Shown here: in pieces, positions 54,499 through 63,560 of the stretch
How positions within the stretch are numbered: position 1 is the first letter of the stretch
Layout of the letters: each line of letters starts with the position of its first letter
Assembly (NCBI RefSeq): GCF_008831035.1
Contig: NZ_WAJR01000006.1
Span: forward strand, 42,756 to 106,755
Length of the DNA stretch: 64,000 bases
Source: Ellagibacter isourolithinifaciens
Lineage (GTDB): Bacteria > Actinomycetota > Coriobacteriia > Coriobacteriales > Eggerthellaceae
Direction: 5' to 3'
The notes under the pieces: generated by a model
Seen by the model: only the letters and a program-made list of their open reading frames with translations
Databases searched by the model: none
What the model was told of the DNA's origin: nothing
Position numbers and translations under genes: made by a program

Positions 54499-55017
54499 AT
54501 GGGCAACAAACTCGGAGTTTTTCTGGCAGGCGGTCTTGTCGGCGCAGTCGCAGCGCTTCTGTGCGCACCGCGCACGGGCAGCGAGACTCGCAACATGGTT
54601 GCTGAGAAGGCGAATGCCGTGTGGGGCGAAGCTCAGGAGCTGGGAGCCCAAACCGCCTCCACCGCACAGCAGGTTGTGGAAGAAGTCGCAGGTCCTGAGG
54701 CTGCTACGCGCACTCAGTCGTTCGCGCAGGACGCCGTCGCCAAGGGACAGAACGTCGTTTCCGCCGTCGCCTCGAAGGGGCAGGAAATCTACGGCGCAGC
54801 TGCTTCCCGCGTGCAGGAGGCGAAAAGCGGTGTGAAGCCTGCTCCCGATGGCACCGATGACCTTCGCGAGAAGATCGAGGCCGCCCGTGCCCGCATCGCC
54901 GCGCAAGTCGCCAAGAACGCCGAGGAGTCTGCGGCTGCGGCCTCCGAAGAGATTCCGGTCGAGGTCGCTCAGGAAGAGGCGCCGGCTGCGGGTGCCTCCG
55001 AAGGCGAACAGGCGTAA
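54499..55017 (+). CDS. YtxH-like envelope/stress protein
   Basis: 172 aa from ATG 54499 with AAGGAGG upstream. The N-terminal Gly-rich TM segment (LGVFLAGGLVGAVAALLCAPRTGSE) is the YtxH hallmark. It is followed by a long, weakly heptad-like Ala/Glu/Gln-rich helix (about 35-125) and an acidic Ala/Glu tail. Family members are general-stress or cell-surface associated proteins of unknown activity. First of a run of envelope-type genes (PRC-barrel, TVP38, TM2). Confidence 0.8.
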   Translation: MGNKLGVFLAGGLVGAVAALLCAPRTGSETRNMVAEKANAVWGEAQELGAQTASTAQQVVEEVAGPEAATRTQSFAQDAVAKGQNVVSAVASKGQEIYGAAASRVQEAKSGVKPAPDGTDDLREKIEAARARIAAQVAKNAEESAAAASEEIPVEVAQEEAPAAGASEGEQA

Positions 55018-55124
55018 CCAACAGCAGGACGACGCGCTCGCACCAAGAGCGCATGTGAAAGGGCGCATGCTCGTGTGCGGTTTCCACTGCATACAGCGCG
55101 CCCCTCTGATTTTCCGGGGACAAA

Positions 55125-56150
55125 ATGGCAAGCAATCTCATCACAACCAAGGAACTCCACAACGTTCGCGTCATGGGCGGGAAGAACGCGACGAAGCGCA
55201 TCGGCAAAGTGCGCGCGTTCGTTTATCATCCCAAGGAGCGCCGGTGCGTCGGCATCATGGTCAAGCGCCCCGACTTGCTCTGGATGTTCCACCGCAAGGA
55301 CCTGTTCGTCTCGCTTGACGGCTTCGAGTTCGAGGACGGGCGCGTCGTTTTGTCAGACGACTCGAAAACGCGTGACAAAGCGGCTTGCAAGGCGATTGAC
55401 GTGCGTTTGGACGACTGCGTCATCTGGGGCGGAATGCCTGTGGTCACCGAGTCGGGCGCGACGCTTGGCACCGTTGGTGTGGTGACGTTTAGCCTGTTGA
55501 CAGGCAAGGTTGAGTCTTTCTTGGTCGATACGGGGGCGACGGCAAACGCGCTTTTGGGCACGCGCTCGGTCCCAGGCGATCTCGTGCTGGGCTTCCGTCG
55601 CGGCATCGGATGCGCCCTCTCGGGTGAATACGAGGGATCGGACGAGAACCCCGTCCTCGGTGCCATTCTGGTGAAGGATGAGGCGGCCGAAATCGCGATC
55701 GAAGGGGGCGCTGCCGAGAAGGCGGGCGCCGCCACCGCCGTCGCCATGGACAAGGCGCATACCGCGGTCGACAAGGTGAAGCCCAAGGTCAACGAAGCTG
55801 CGCACGCTGCTGGCGACGCGGTGAACAAGGGAGCTTATGCGACCGGCAAGCAAATCGGCAAGGCGACGGGCATGTTCTCCGAGTTTAAAGAGGAATACGA
55901 CAAGGCGCGCGGCCCCAAGCCCGAGAAGAACCGCGCAACCGACGAGGAAGCCCTTGCCGTTGACGACGTTGAAGAGGACACAACCGAGGTCGTCCCCGAT
56001 GAGGTCCCGAAGAAGAAGCCGGCGAAGAAGGCCTCTCAGGATTCGGCGTCAGAGGGAATCGGGCGCGCGGTCGGCAGCCAGCTCAAGGCTGCCGGCGGCA
56101 TGTTCTCGGCGTTCAAAGAAGAATTCGACAAAGCTCGTCGTGACGACTAG
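55125..56150 (+). CDS. PRC-barrel domain protein with repeated C-terminal motif
   Basis: 341 aa. Two PRC-barrel-like beta domains span about 1-80 and 90-180 (RIGKVRAFVYHPKERRCVGI; TLGTVGVVTFSLLTGKVESF). A helical Ala/Lys region follows, then a motif present twice: GMFSEFKEEYDKAR (about 251-264) and GMFSAFKEEFDKAR (about 325-338) separated by an acidic Pro/Lys linker. PRC barrels mediate protein or RNA contacts (as in RimM or photosynthetic reaction centre H). It is close to the YtxH gene and adjoins the TVP38 gene. Confidence 0.78.
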   Translation: MASNLITTKELHNVRVMGGKNATKRIGKVRAFVYHPKERRCVGIMVKRPDLLWMFHRKDLFVSLDGFEFEDGRVVLSDDSKTRDKAACKAIDVRLDDCVIWGGMPVVTESGATLGTVGVVTFSLLTGKVESFLVDTGATANALLGTRSVPGDLVLGFRRGIGCALSGEYEGSDENPVLGAILVKDEAAEIAIEGGAAEKAGAATAVAMDKAHTAVDKVKPKVNEAAHAAGDAVNKGAYATGKQIGKATGMFSEFKEEYDKARGPKPEKNRATDEEALAVDDVEEDTTEVVPDEVPKKKPAKKASQDSASEGIGRAVGSQLKAAGGMFSAFKEEFDKARRDD

Positions 56151-57080
56151 GTGAGACGCGTGCAAAGCAATGCAGAAAGCGATTCTGAAGTGAGCAATGG
56201 AAGCATCAGCCTGAAAAATCCGCAGGTGAAAGCCTCGTCGGGTGGAAAAGGAGCACAGGTGGAGACGCCGGCTCAGCCCGAGCGCGCAAGCGAGCACCGC
56301 GAGACGGTGAAAGAGCGTGCCCACGAACGTCGCGAGGCCGCGCGCGAGAAAGCGCAGGAGGTCACTACGGTTCGCGGTCGCGAGATGACGCGCGGCGATA
56401 TCTTCAAGTTTGGCGGGCTTATCGCGTTTTTCGCATTGATGGTCATCGTCGTCATCCTGATTTGGCCTTACATCCATGAGGCGTTCGAGCCGGGCGGGCT
56501 CAGCCGCGTGATCGACGACGTGCGCAACGCGGGCCCCCTAGGGTTTCTCATCCTTTTGGCTATGCAGTTCATGCAAATCGTCGTGGCGTTCATTCCCGGT
56601 GAGGTCGTTCAGATGGCAGCGGGCATGATGTATGGCCCCTGGCTCGGTGCCGCGGTCGTCTTGCTCGGATGCATCATCTCGAGCGCGTTTGTGTTCGCGG
56701 TCGTTCATCGTCTGGGCGCGCCGTTCGTGCGGGATATGGTTCCCACGAAATACCTCGACAAATTCAACGCTTTCGAGGAAAGCGGCAAACTGTCCATCGT
56801 GGTGTTCATCTTGTTCTTGATTCCCGCAATGCCCAAAGACACGTTCACGTACCTGGTCCCGCTCACGAATATGCGCATGCGCGATTTCCTCGTTCTGTCG
56901 AACGTGGGCCGCATCCCGGGTATCGTCATCTCAACCTATGCGGCAAACGGCCTGGTGGACGGTAACATCACGCAAAGCATCATCATCTTTGCGGTCGTTG
57001 CGGTCATCGCAATCGTTGCGATTGTCTTCCGCGACAAGATCATGAACCTCTTCCATCACGATAAAGGCGAAAACGATTGA
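56151..57080 (+). CDS. TVP38/TMEM64 (DedA-related) membrane protein
   Basis: 309 aa. A hydrophilic Glu/Arg-rich N-terminus of about 80 residues precedes five or six TM helices. The VTT-domain block FIPGEVVQMAAGMMYGPWLG (about 142-161) and the later FLIPAMPKDTFTYLV re-entrant motif identify the family, implicated in lipid scrambling or transport. The GTG start is directly at the preceding TAG. The long charged N-terminus is not conserved in the family; an internal start cannot be excluded. Confidence 0.85.
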   Translation: MRRVQSNAESDSEVSNGSISLKNPQVKASSGGKGAQVETPAQPERASEHRETVKERAHERREAAREKAQEVTTVRGREMTRGDIFKFGGLIAFFALMVIVVILIWPYIHEAFEPGGLSRVIDDVRNAGPLGFLILLAMQFMQIVVAFIPGEVVQMAAGMMYGPWLGAAVVLLGCIISSAFVFAVVHRLGAPFVRDMVPTKYLDKFNAFEESGKLSIVVFILFLIPAMPKDTFTYLVPLTNMRMRDFLVLSNVGRIPGIVISTYAANGLVDGNITQSIIIFAVVAVIAIVAIVFRDKIMNLFHHDKGEND

Positions 57081-57229
57081 TAACGTCGGTGCAGGCGGCA
57101 AGTGCGTGACGCCTGTGGACGCCGGTATTCCGCGAGGTGTCGGCTCGATAACGGGCACGTAACGCAATCGCGGGTTGCGCCTACCTGCGGCTATCATGAG
57201 TTCGAGGACGCAGGTCGAAAGGTTTTCCC

Positions 57230-57868
57230 ATGAGCGATTCCAACAACACGAACGATGAGATTGCCGCCGCCGAAGCGGCGTTGAAAGAAGCGCAGGAGCG
57301 CCTTCGCGTGGCGCGCGAGAAGCAGGCTCAAGGCGGCCAGCCCGAGGGATCAAGCGAAATCGGCGGGGTGGACCAGCCAGGCGGGGCAGGCCGGTCGAAT
57401 CAGCAGGGCCACGATGCCTGGAGCCAGGCCTACCAGCAAGGCCACGACGCTTGGAGCCAGTCCTCCCAACAGGCGAGCGACGTCTGGGGGCAAACCCACT
57501 GGCAAGCAAACTGTCAAGCCTACCAGCAGTCGCAAGGTCCCTGGCAGGCGAACCAGGCGTACTCCCAGCCCTATGGCCAGCCGTACCAGCAGCCCTACGC
57601 GCAGGCTGCCCCAAACACGAAAGACCATGTAGCGGCGGGGCTTTTGGCCATCTTCCTCGGCAGTCTCGGCATCCACAAGTTCTACCTGGGCTACAACACG
57701 CCGGGCTTCATCATGCTCGCCGTCACTATCGTGGGCAGCATTTTTTCTTTGGGGCTCGCGGGCCTTGCCATGGTGGTCATCTCCATCGTCGAAGGCGTGC
57801 TGTACCTCTCCAAATCGCAGACAGAATTCGAGCAAATCTACGTCTTCAATAAGAAGGAATGGTTCTAA
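57230..57868 (+). CDS. TM2-domain protein with Gln-rich repeat region
   Basis: 212 aa. A coiled coil (about 8-35, AAAEAALKEAQERLRVAREK) is followed by a low-complexity region (about 40-130) with two perfect QQGHDAWSQ repeats and further QQ/YQQ/PYGQ units. A TM2 domain (about 136-195) has LAIFLGSLGIHKFYLGYNTPG and two TM helices. AAAGG lies upstream of the ATG. TM2 proteins are small membrane proteins of unknown function; the repeat region is probably disordered and cytoplasmic. Confidence 0.85.
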   Translation: MSDSNNTNDEIAAAEAALKEAQERLRVAREKQAQGGQPEGSSEIGGVDQPGGAGRSNQQGHDAWSQAYQQGHDAWSQSSQQASDVWGQTHWQANCQAYQQSQGPWQANQAYSQPYGQPYQQPYAQAAPNTKDHVAAGLLAIFLGSLGIHKFYLGYNTPGFIMLAVTIVGSIFSLGLAGLAMVVISIVEGVLYLSKSQTEFEQIYVFNKKEWF

Positions 57869-57943
57869 CGGCAGGCACCGGCTGCTTTTGCCTGCGTCGC
57901 ATATCGCTTGCCGACGCGCGCGGCGCGCGGGCCTCCCTTTTGC

Positions 57944-57949
57944 TAGAAT
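57944..57949 (+). promoter_or_regulatory. Extended -10 of the aldolase gene
   Basis: TGCTAGAAT (57941-57949) gives an extended -10, about 80 bp upstream of the start; the leader contains AAAAGGAGG before the ATG. Confidence 0.45.
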
Positions 57950-58027
57950 ATCTTCCGTGCGTCGCCCGACGAATCGCCGATGTTTCGGCCGCGGCGCCTT
58001 ATATCGCATCCTAAAAGGAGGATCAAC

Positions 58028-58972
58028 ATGCCGAAAATCACCCGTGATCAGGTTCGTGTTCCCGCAGACGTCATGCCCGAGTCCCGCGAGGAATACATCG
58101 ACAATTACCTGAAGGCCACGCGTGGAACCGGTCGACTCATGCTCTTCGCATGCGACCAGAAGATCGAGCATTTGAACAAGGACTTCTACGGCGAGGGAAT
58201 CGACCTGGCCGACGCCGAGCCCGAGCATCTCTTTGAGATCGGCCGTCAGGGCGTGTGCGGTGTTTTGGCTGGTCAACGTGGTCTTATCGCCCAGTATGCT
58301 GCCGATTACCCCGAAATCAACTACCTCGTGAAGATGAACTCCAAGACCAACTTGGTGAAGACTTCGCAGGACGATCCCTACTCGCCCCAGCTCTACGATT
58401 TGGACGCCATCCTCGCCATGCGCGAAGCGGGCGTGAACATCGTCGGCCTGGGCTACACCATCTACCTGGGCAGCGAGTACGAGTCCACCATGATGGCCGA
58501 GGCTGGCGAGCTCATCGCGCAGGCGCACGCGAACGGCCTGCTCGTTGTGCTGTGGATCTACCCGCGCGGCAAGGCCGTCACCGCCGAGAAGGATCCCGAC
58601 CTCATCGCGGGCGCTGCCGGTGTGGCGCTTTGCCTCGGCGCCGACTTCGTGAAGGTGAACCCGCCGAAGCCCGAGGGTGACGATACGCGCACTCCCGCCG
58701 AAGCCCTGAAGGTTGCCTCCATGGCCGCGGGCCGCACGGGTCTCGTGTGCGCAGGCGGTTCGACCGTTGACGCGAAGACGTTCCTGACGCAGCTCTACGA
58801 TCAGATTCATGTCGGCGGCGCCTGCGGAAACGCAACGGGTCGCAACATCCATCAGCGTTCGCTCGACGAGGCAGTGCGCCTCACGAAGGCGATCAGCGCC
58901 ATTACGCTGGCTGATTATTCAGTGGCTGACGCCCTTGCGGTGTTCAACGGCGAGAAGGATTTCAGCCTGTAG
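58028..58972 (+). CDS. Class I fructose-bisphosphate aldolase (DhnA/archaeal type)
   Basis: Cleaves fructose 1,6-bisphosphate to DHAP and glyceraldehyde 3-phosphate. The 314-aa product belongs to the DeoC/LacD-fold, metal-independent class: LMLFACDQKIEHL (about 38-50), the Schiff-base lysine Lys209 in DFVKVNPPKPEG, and the phosphate-binding VCAGGSTVDAKTFL near 241-254. Start ATG 58028 follows AAAAGGAGG; an ATG at 57980 has no site. Followed by a terminator. This class replaces the zinc-dependent aldolase in many anaerobes. Confidence 0.92.
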   Translation: MPKITRDQVRVPADVMPESREEYIDNYLKATRGTGRLMLFACDQKIEHLNKDFYGEGIDLADAEPEHLFEIGRQGVCGVLAGQRGLIAQYAADYPEINYLVKMNSKTNLVKTSQDDPYSPQLYDLDAILAMREAGVNIVGLGYTIYLGSEYESTMMAEAGELIAQAHANGLLVVLWIYPRGKAVTAEKDPDLIAGAAGVALCLGADFVKVNPPKPEGDDTRTPAEALKVASMAAGRTGLVCAGGSTVDAKTFLTQLYDQIHVGGACGNATGRNIHQRSLDEAVRLTKAISAITLADYSVADALAVFNGEKDFSL

Positions 58973-59053
58973 CCGACAGGCCGCGTCGGCACGTCGATGC
59001 GGGCGAGCTTGCTCGCCTCAGAGGGCTCAGTTGATGCACGGCAAGCACGTTAT

Positions 59054-59096
59054 GAAAGCGCTTGGGAGTGGATTTCACCCCAAGCGCTTTCTTTTT
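59054..59096 (+). terminator. Intrinsic terminator after the aldolase gene
   Basis: GAAAGCGCTTGGG and CCCAAGCGCTTTC form a 13-bp perfect stem with a 12-nt loop, followed by TTTTT. Confidence 0.93.
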
Positions 59097-59133
59097 GGGA
59101 AAAATCTTTGTGCATTCGCAAAAAAATGCCGAT

Positions 59134-59168
59134 TTTTATGTTACCGAGCGGTTACCTAGGACATAAAA
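59134..59168. promoter_or_regulatory. Dyad with internal direct repeat upstream of the cstA operon
   Basis: TTTTATGT (59134-59141) is inverted as ACATAAAA (59161-59168). Between and overlapping them is a direct repeat of GTTACC separated by GAGCG. It is a candidate operator in an AT-richer 60-bp patch. Confidence 0.45.
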
Positions 59169-59188
59169 TAAGCCGTTCGCATTGAGGC

Positions 59189-59899
59189 GTGGGGTGCGAC
59201 GATTGCGGAGCAGAAAGGTTTTCGGATTTCTTGAGCGTGGGTTCAGCAGTTCAACCAGATGCCAAAGGCACTGGCGAGCAGGTCGAACAGGCAGGTTCGT
59301 CGGACAACTTCGAAAGGGCGGTGGCCGAACATGTCGCCGCATCGGACGGAAAGCCAGCCCTTCGGTCTTCAGACGAGGCTTTGAAGGCACAGGACGAAAA
59401 GCAGCTGGTGCTGAAACGTATTCTCGCTGCACATGAAGCATTCTTCGATGTGCATCGGGATTACGAGTTCGCAGGGAGATCATTTCCCGGCTTTGCTGAA
59501 TTTCATTCGTTTGGCGAGCAATATGTGCTGGTCAAACGCGCAAAGCTGTGGGAAGCAAACTCTCATGAGTATCTCTTTTTCACCTATGCGGAAACCTTTG
59601 ACGAAGCCCAACTCGACAAATGGGTTCGGTTTATGAAGGAGCGCGGCCTTGAGAAGGTTACGTCCGAGCCGAATCATATGTCGTCGGGGCTTGCCCTCGT
59701 AGTCATCGCCGATAATTGCACGGAAGGCGCGAAGCGCGCGGTCCGGAGGGTTCGGTTTCGAAAGAACTTCGCTCTCGGGTTTCGCGGTTGGGCGGATCTT
59801 CGCGTGATTGTAGCCGACCTTTCAACTCGTTGCGTCTATGCGAACGCTGCTGGGAAGCAGGTGGCTTCGACAATCGAGGCTAATCTGCGCCTGGCGTAA
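59189..59899 (+). CDS. Uncharacterised protein upstream of cstA
   Basis: Up to 236 aa; start uncertain (GTG 59189, TTG 59231 with AAAGG upstream, or GTG 59237). The first 60 residues are hydrophilic and poorly structured. The globular part (about 70-236) has FAEFHSFGEQYVLVKRAKLW, EYLFFTYAETFDEAQLDKWV and a C-terminal alpha/beta stretch with RVRFRKNFALGFRGWADLR. It has no signal peptide or TM segment. It ends 31 bp before the cstA start and shares its transcript, so a regulatory or accessory role for CstA is possible. I do not recognise the family. Confidence 0.68.
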   Translation: MGCDDCGAERFSDFLSVGSAVQPDAKGTGEQVEQAGSSDNFERAVAEHVAASDGKPALRSSDEALKAQDEKQLVLKRILAAHEAFFDVHRDYEFAGRSFPGFAEFHSFGEQYVLVKRAKLWEANSHEYLFFTYAETFDEAQLDKWVRFMKERGLEKVTSEPNHMSSGLALVVIADNCTEGAKRAVRRVRFRKNFALGFRGWADLRVIVADLSTRCVYANAAGKQVASTIEANLRLA

Positions 59900-59930
59900 A
59901 CGCACTTCAGACATACGTAAGGAACCTTCA

Positions 59931-61739
59931 ATGAACGCATTGATTATCTTCCTTGTTGCTATGGTCATCCTGGTCATCGGCTATGTGTGCTACGGTGGCT
60001 GGCTTGCCAAGCAATGGGGAGTCGATCCAAAGCGCCCGACTCCGGCCCATGAGCTGGAAGACGGCGTGGATTACGTGCCGGCGCCGCCCTATGTGGTGCT
60101 CGGCCACCACTTTTCGTCGATTGCCGGCGCAGGCCCGATCAACGGCCCGATTCAGGCGGCGGTCTTTGGCTGGGTGCCCGTGCTTTTGTGGGTGCTCGTT
60201 GGCGGCATCTTCTTCGGCGCCATGCATGACTTCGGCGCCTTGTTCGCCTCGCTTCGTCATAAGGGCCAGACGCTTGCCGTCGTCGTCGCGGAGAACATCG
60301 ACAATACGGCGAAGAAGCTCTTCTGCATCTTCGCGTACTTGACGTTGCTGCTGGTCGTGGCTGCATTCGCCTCCATCGTTGCGAATACGTTCGTCGTTTC
60401 CGCCTCGGCGGCCCCGGCAACCAACCTCGCCAACGAGCAGACGGCCATGATCTCGGTCATCTTCATCGGTGTCGCCGTCGTCTACGGCTTCGTCACGCGC
60501 GGCCGCAACATCCCCGGCCCCGTGAACATTGTCTCTGCGATCATCCTGATTGTCATCATGGTTGCCATCGGATACAGCTTGCCGCTTATGGGCATTGCGA
60601 TCTCGCTCGACTATGACACGTGGATGATCATCCTCGGCGTGTACATCCTGGTCGCCTCCGTTGCCCCGGTGTGGATTCTCCTGCAGCCGCGCGACTACCT
60701 CTCAAGCTACCTGCTCTACGGCATGATCATCCTCGCCATCATCGGCATCGTGGGCGCAAGCATCATGGGCGCCGCGACCGACCTGCAGATTCCGGCGTTC
60801 ACCGGCTTTGTCGCCTCCAACGCCGCTTTCGACACCTCCACCGGCCAGCAGCTCGTCGACGAGGCGGGCAAGACCATCACGAACAAGGCCGCCGCTTCCG
60901 GCTTTTTGTTCCCGGCGCTGTTCATCACCATCGCGTGCGGCGCAATCTCCGGCTTCCATAGCCTCGTCGCTTCGGGTACCACGTCTAAACAGCTCGACAA
61001 GGAGGGCCAGGCGCAGCCGATTGGTTATGGCGGCATGCTCATCGAGTGCGTGCTCGCGGTGATCTCGCTATGTGCCGTCGGCTTCGTGTGGAGCAAGTAC
61101 GCGGCTGGCGGATATGCGTCCCCGACGGCGGTCTTTGCGGACGGCCTTTCGCAGATGCTCGCCTGCATCCCCGGTCTTGCCGATGTGCAGGGACTCGCAT
61201 ATGCGCTGCTCATCCTTGCTGTTTCCGCATTCTGCCTGACTTCGCTCGACACGGCGACGCGCCTTGCACGCTACATGTTCCAGGAGCTTTGGACGCCGGT
61301 TGACAAGAAGCCCGAGGAGCTCACGGGCGTGCACAAGTTCATGGCGAACCCCTACGTGGCCACCATCATCACCGTGGTCATCGGCATCATCCTGGGCATG
61401 ACGGGCTACTCCATCATCTGGCCGCTGTTCGGTGCCGCGAACCAGTTGCTCGCCGCTCTTGCCCTGCTTGCTGTGTGCGCATGGCTCGGCAACGCCGGGC
61501 GCAACAACAAGATGTTCTTCGTGCCGATGGCGTTTATGCTGCTCGCCACGTTGACGTCGCTTGCTATCACCTTCTACCAGAAGGTCACCACCATCATGAC
61601 GAGCGGCATCGCGCTCGCGCCGGTGCTGCAGGCGATTCTCGCCGTGCTGCTGTTTGTGCTGGCTATCGTGCTTGCTGTGAAGGGCGTGAAGACGATTGTC
61701 GCCACTGCGAAGAAGCAGAAGGCATCCTCCGCCGAGTAG
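59931..61739 (+). CDS. cstA: CstA-family carbon-starvation/pyruvate or peptide transporter
   Basis: Polytopic inner-membrane carrier, 602 aa, about 16 TM helices. The CstA domain has YVPAPPYVVLGHHFSSIAGAG (core HHFSSIAGAGPINGP near 59-73), GAMHDFGALFASLRHKG and ACGAISGFHSLVASGTTSKQ (about 338-357). Start ATG 59931 (MNALIIFLVAM) has AAGGAACC upstream. Characterised relatives (CstA, BtsT) import pyruvate or peptides under carbon limitation. Followed by a strong terminator. Confidence 0.92.
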   Translation: MNALIIFLVAMVILVIGYVCYGGWLAKQWGVDPKRPTPAHELEDGVDYVPAPPYVVLGHHFSSIAGAGPINGPIQAAVFGWVPVLLWVLVGGIFFGAMHDFGALFASLRHKGQTLAVVVAENIDNTAKKLFCIFAYLTLLLVVAAFASIVANTFVVSASAAPATNLANEQTAMISVIFIGVAVVYGFVTRGRNIPGPVNIVSAIILIVIMVAIGYSLPLMGIAISLDYDTWMIILGVYILVASVAPVWILLQPRDYLSSYLLYGMIILAIIGIVGASIMGAATDLQIPAFTGFVASNAAFDTSTGQQLVDEAGKTITNKAAASGFLFPALFITIACGAISGFHSLVASGTTSKQLDKEGQAQPIGYGGMLIECVLAVISLCAVGFVWSKYAAGGYASPTAVFADGLSQMLACIPGLADVQGLAYALLILAVSAFCLTSLDTATRLARYMFQELWTPVDKKPEELTGVHKFMANPYVATIITVVIGIILGMTGYSIIWPLFGAANQLLAALALLAVCAWLGNAGRNNKMFFVPMAFMLLATLTSLAITFYQKVTTIMTSGIALAPVLQAILAVLLFVLAIVLAVKGVKTIVATAKKQKASSAE

Positions 61740-61765
61740 CTTGGCGGCCCATAGTTCTTTCCGCG

Positions 61766-61806
61766 AAGAGACGCGCCCCGTAAAGAAGGCGCGTCTCTTC
61801 TTTTTT
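61766..61806 (+). terminator. Intrinsic terminator after cstA
   Basis: AAGAGACGCGCC and GGCGCGTCTCTT form a 12-bp stem with a 10-nt loop, followed by CTTTTTT. Confidence 0.93.
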
Positions 61807-61882
61807 GCCGCGGGCGCGAGCTCGTGTTTTGCCCAGGCGACGGGCGCTTATGGGGTGGCTCCTCGTCCGCGTTCTGCTAGCG

Positions 61883-63472
61883 TCAGCAGCCGCTGCAGCT
61901 TCCGCACCCGCACGATTTCTTGGATGCTTCGGCTTTGCGAGCCTCCTCGTCGGCGGTCGCGAGTGCGTCTAGGTCGATTGCCTGGAGACGTTTCTCCAGG
62001 TCGGATTGACCGCTCGCGGCGAGAACATCCTTCCCGTGTTCGGCGTAGGCTTCGCTTCCGAAACGGCTTGCAAACTGCGAGGTTCCCTCGCGTGCGGCGA
62101 ACTCGGCGGCGAAGGCGACCATTTCCCGCCCATTCCCGAAAGTGCTCTCAATGAATCCGAACGCGCACTCAATTTCCCGTGCGCATGCCTCGGAGCGCTC
62201 TTTCATTTCTCTCACGCGAGCCGAATAGGCGCGCTCTATAACGGAGAATGCCGTTTTTCCGGAAAGCGCGCGCTCGCCTTCGCATGCGCCTGCGAACTCG
62301 GAAAGCCATGTTGCGCCAAGGCGATAGGGCCGCAGCTTCTTTGCGGGTGCCCCTGCTTTTTCATCGAGCGCGGCTCGCTGCATGAGCGCGCAGGATGTGT
62401 CCTCGAGTGCGTCCTGCGCGTTTTCGCCGCTCAGAATAGCGGGCTTTTCCTCCCTGATCGCGTCGCGCACCACGCGCACGACCTGCTCGGTCTCGACGAC
62501 TGCTCCGGTGTGCGCGTCGAGCGCGTCGAGAATCAGACGTGCGAGCGCCAGCCTCTCGTCGAAGCGCGCCGCTCTCGCTCGCTCCCTTATCTCGTCGGGG
62601 GCGCTGCCTGCAAGAATCGCCGAAATCTGATAGTCGGAGCGATATTTCGTGAACAGCAGGTAGTATTGGGCGAATCGCTCGGCAATCGAGTCGTCTTGCA
62701 GGAACTGGTCGACGAGGATGCGGTCGACCGTCTTGCCCTTCATCTCGCGAAGCTTGATGATGCGCGACAGGTCGTCCCAACCGCGCGCAGTGACGAACGA
62801 CTTGCCATCGGGCGTCGATTCGACGGAGTAGAAGTGGTCGGGCTTCACCTCGAGGTACGACAAAATCGCAGGATGAACGCCTGTTTTGAGCGCATAGGCG
62901 CGCCAGGCTTCAAGGTCGGGCTCGACGGCAATCTTGCGCAGTCGGTCGAGGGTCACCACGTCGAAATCGTACACCGACCGGTTGTACTCGGGCGGATTGC
63001 CCGCACACACCACAATCCATCCGTCGGGAATCTTATGTCGCCCAAAAGTCTTGAACTGCAGAAACTGCAGCATCGAGGGATAGAGCGTCTCGGACACGCA
63101 GTTGATCTCGTCAAGAAAAAGAATTCCCCGGTCATGCCCTGTTTCCTCGCGGTAATCGTAAATCGATGCAATGATTTCGCTCATCGTGTACTCGCTGACG
63201 TCGAACTCCTCGTCGCCGTAGCGCTTGTGTACGATGAAAGGCAGGCCGAGCGCGCTTTGCCGCGTGTGGTGCGTCATGGAATACGACACAAGCCCGATGC
63301 CGAGCTCTCTTGCCACCTGTCCGACCACGGCTGTTTTCCCAATGCCGGGTGCGCCGAGGAGGAACAAGGGACGCTGTGCTTCGGGCGCGATGAGATAGGC
63401 GCCGGTTTCATCGCGGGTGAGGTATCCCTCGACGGTTTCCTCAATCTGGTTTTTCGCTTCTGCGATGTTCAT
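61883..63472 (-). CDS. MoxR-like AAA+ ATPase with Cys-rich C-terminus
   Basis: 529 aa. Walker A GAPGIGKT (about 40-47), Walker B ILFLDEINC (about 117-125), sensor 1 VVCAGNPPEYN (about 150) and an Arg-finger region LDRLRKI mark a MoxR/dynein-related ATPase. A long helical C-terminal half (about 260-515) ends in KKSCGCGSCSGC, five Cys in twelve residues, a possible metal site. GGAG lies upstream of the ATG. Such ATPases act with VWA/DUF2201 partners; the remnant of one lies immediately upstream in the same direction. Confidence 0.87.
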   Translation of the reverse strand: MNIAEAKNQIEETVEGYLTRDETGAYLIAPEAQRPLFLLGAPGIGKTAVVGQVARELGIGLVSYSMTHHTRQSALGLPFIVHKRYGDEEFDVSEYTMSEIIASIYDYREETGHDRGILFLDEINCVSETLYPSMLQFLQFKTFGRHKIPDGWIVVCAGNPPEYNRSVYDFDVVTLDRLRKIAVEPDLEAWRAYALKTGVHPAILSYLEVKPDHFYSVESTPDGKSFVTARGWDDLSRIIKLREMKGKTVDRILVDQFLQDDSIAERFAQYYLLFTKYRSDYQISAILAGSAPDEIRERARAARFDERLALARLILDALDAHTGAVVETEQVVRVVRDAIREEKPAILSGENAQDALEDTSCALMQRAALDEKAGAPAKKLRPYRLGATWLSEFAGACEGERALSGKTAFSVIERAYSARVREMKERSEACAREIECAFGFIESTFGNGREMVAFAAEFAAREGTSQFASRFGSEAYAEHGKDVLAASGQSDLEKRLQAIDLDALATADEEARKAEASKKSCGCGSCSGC

Positions 63473-63560
63473 ACAGGGAACTCCTTTCGGAATGGCCGCC
63501 CAGCGTCGCGCATCGCGGCGCGGAGGGCGCCTAGTTGTCGGTATCTTTGCCGAGCTTTCC

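Noticed and set aside
57390..57620. DNA repeats in the TM2 gene as a CRISPR or minisatellite
   Set aside because: The repeats are in frame and encode QQGHDAWSQ-type peptide units inside a sound gene.
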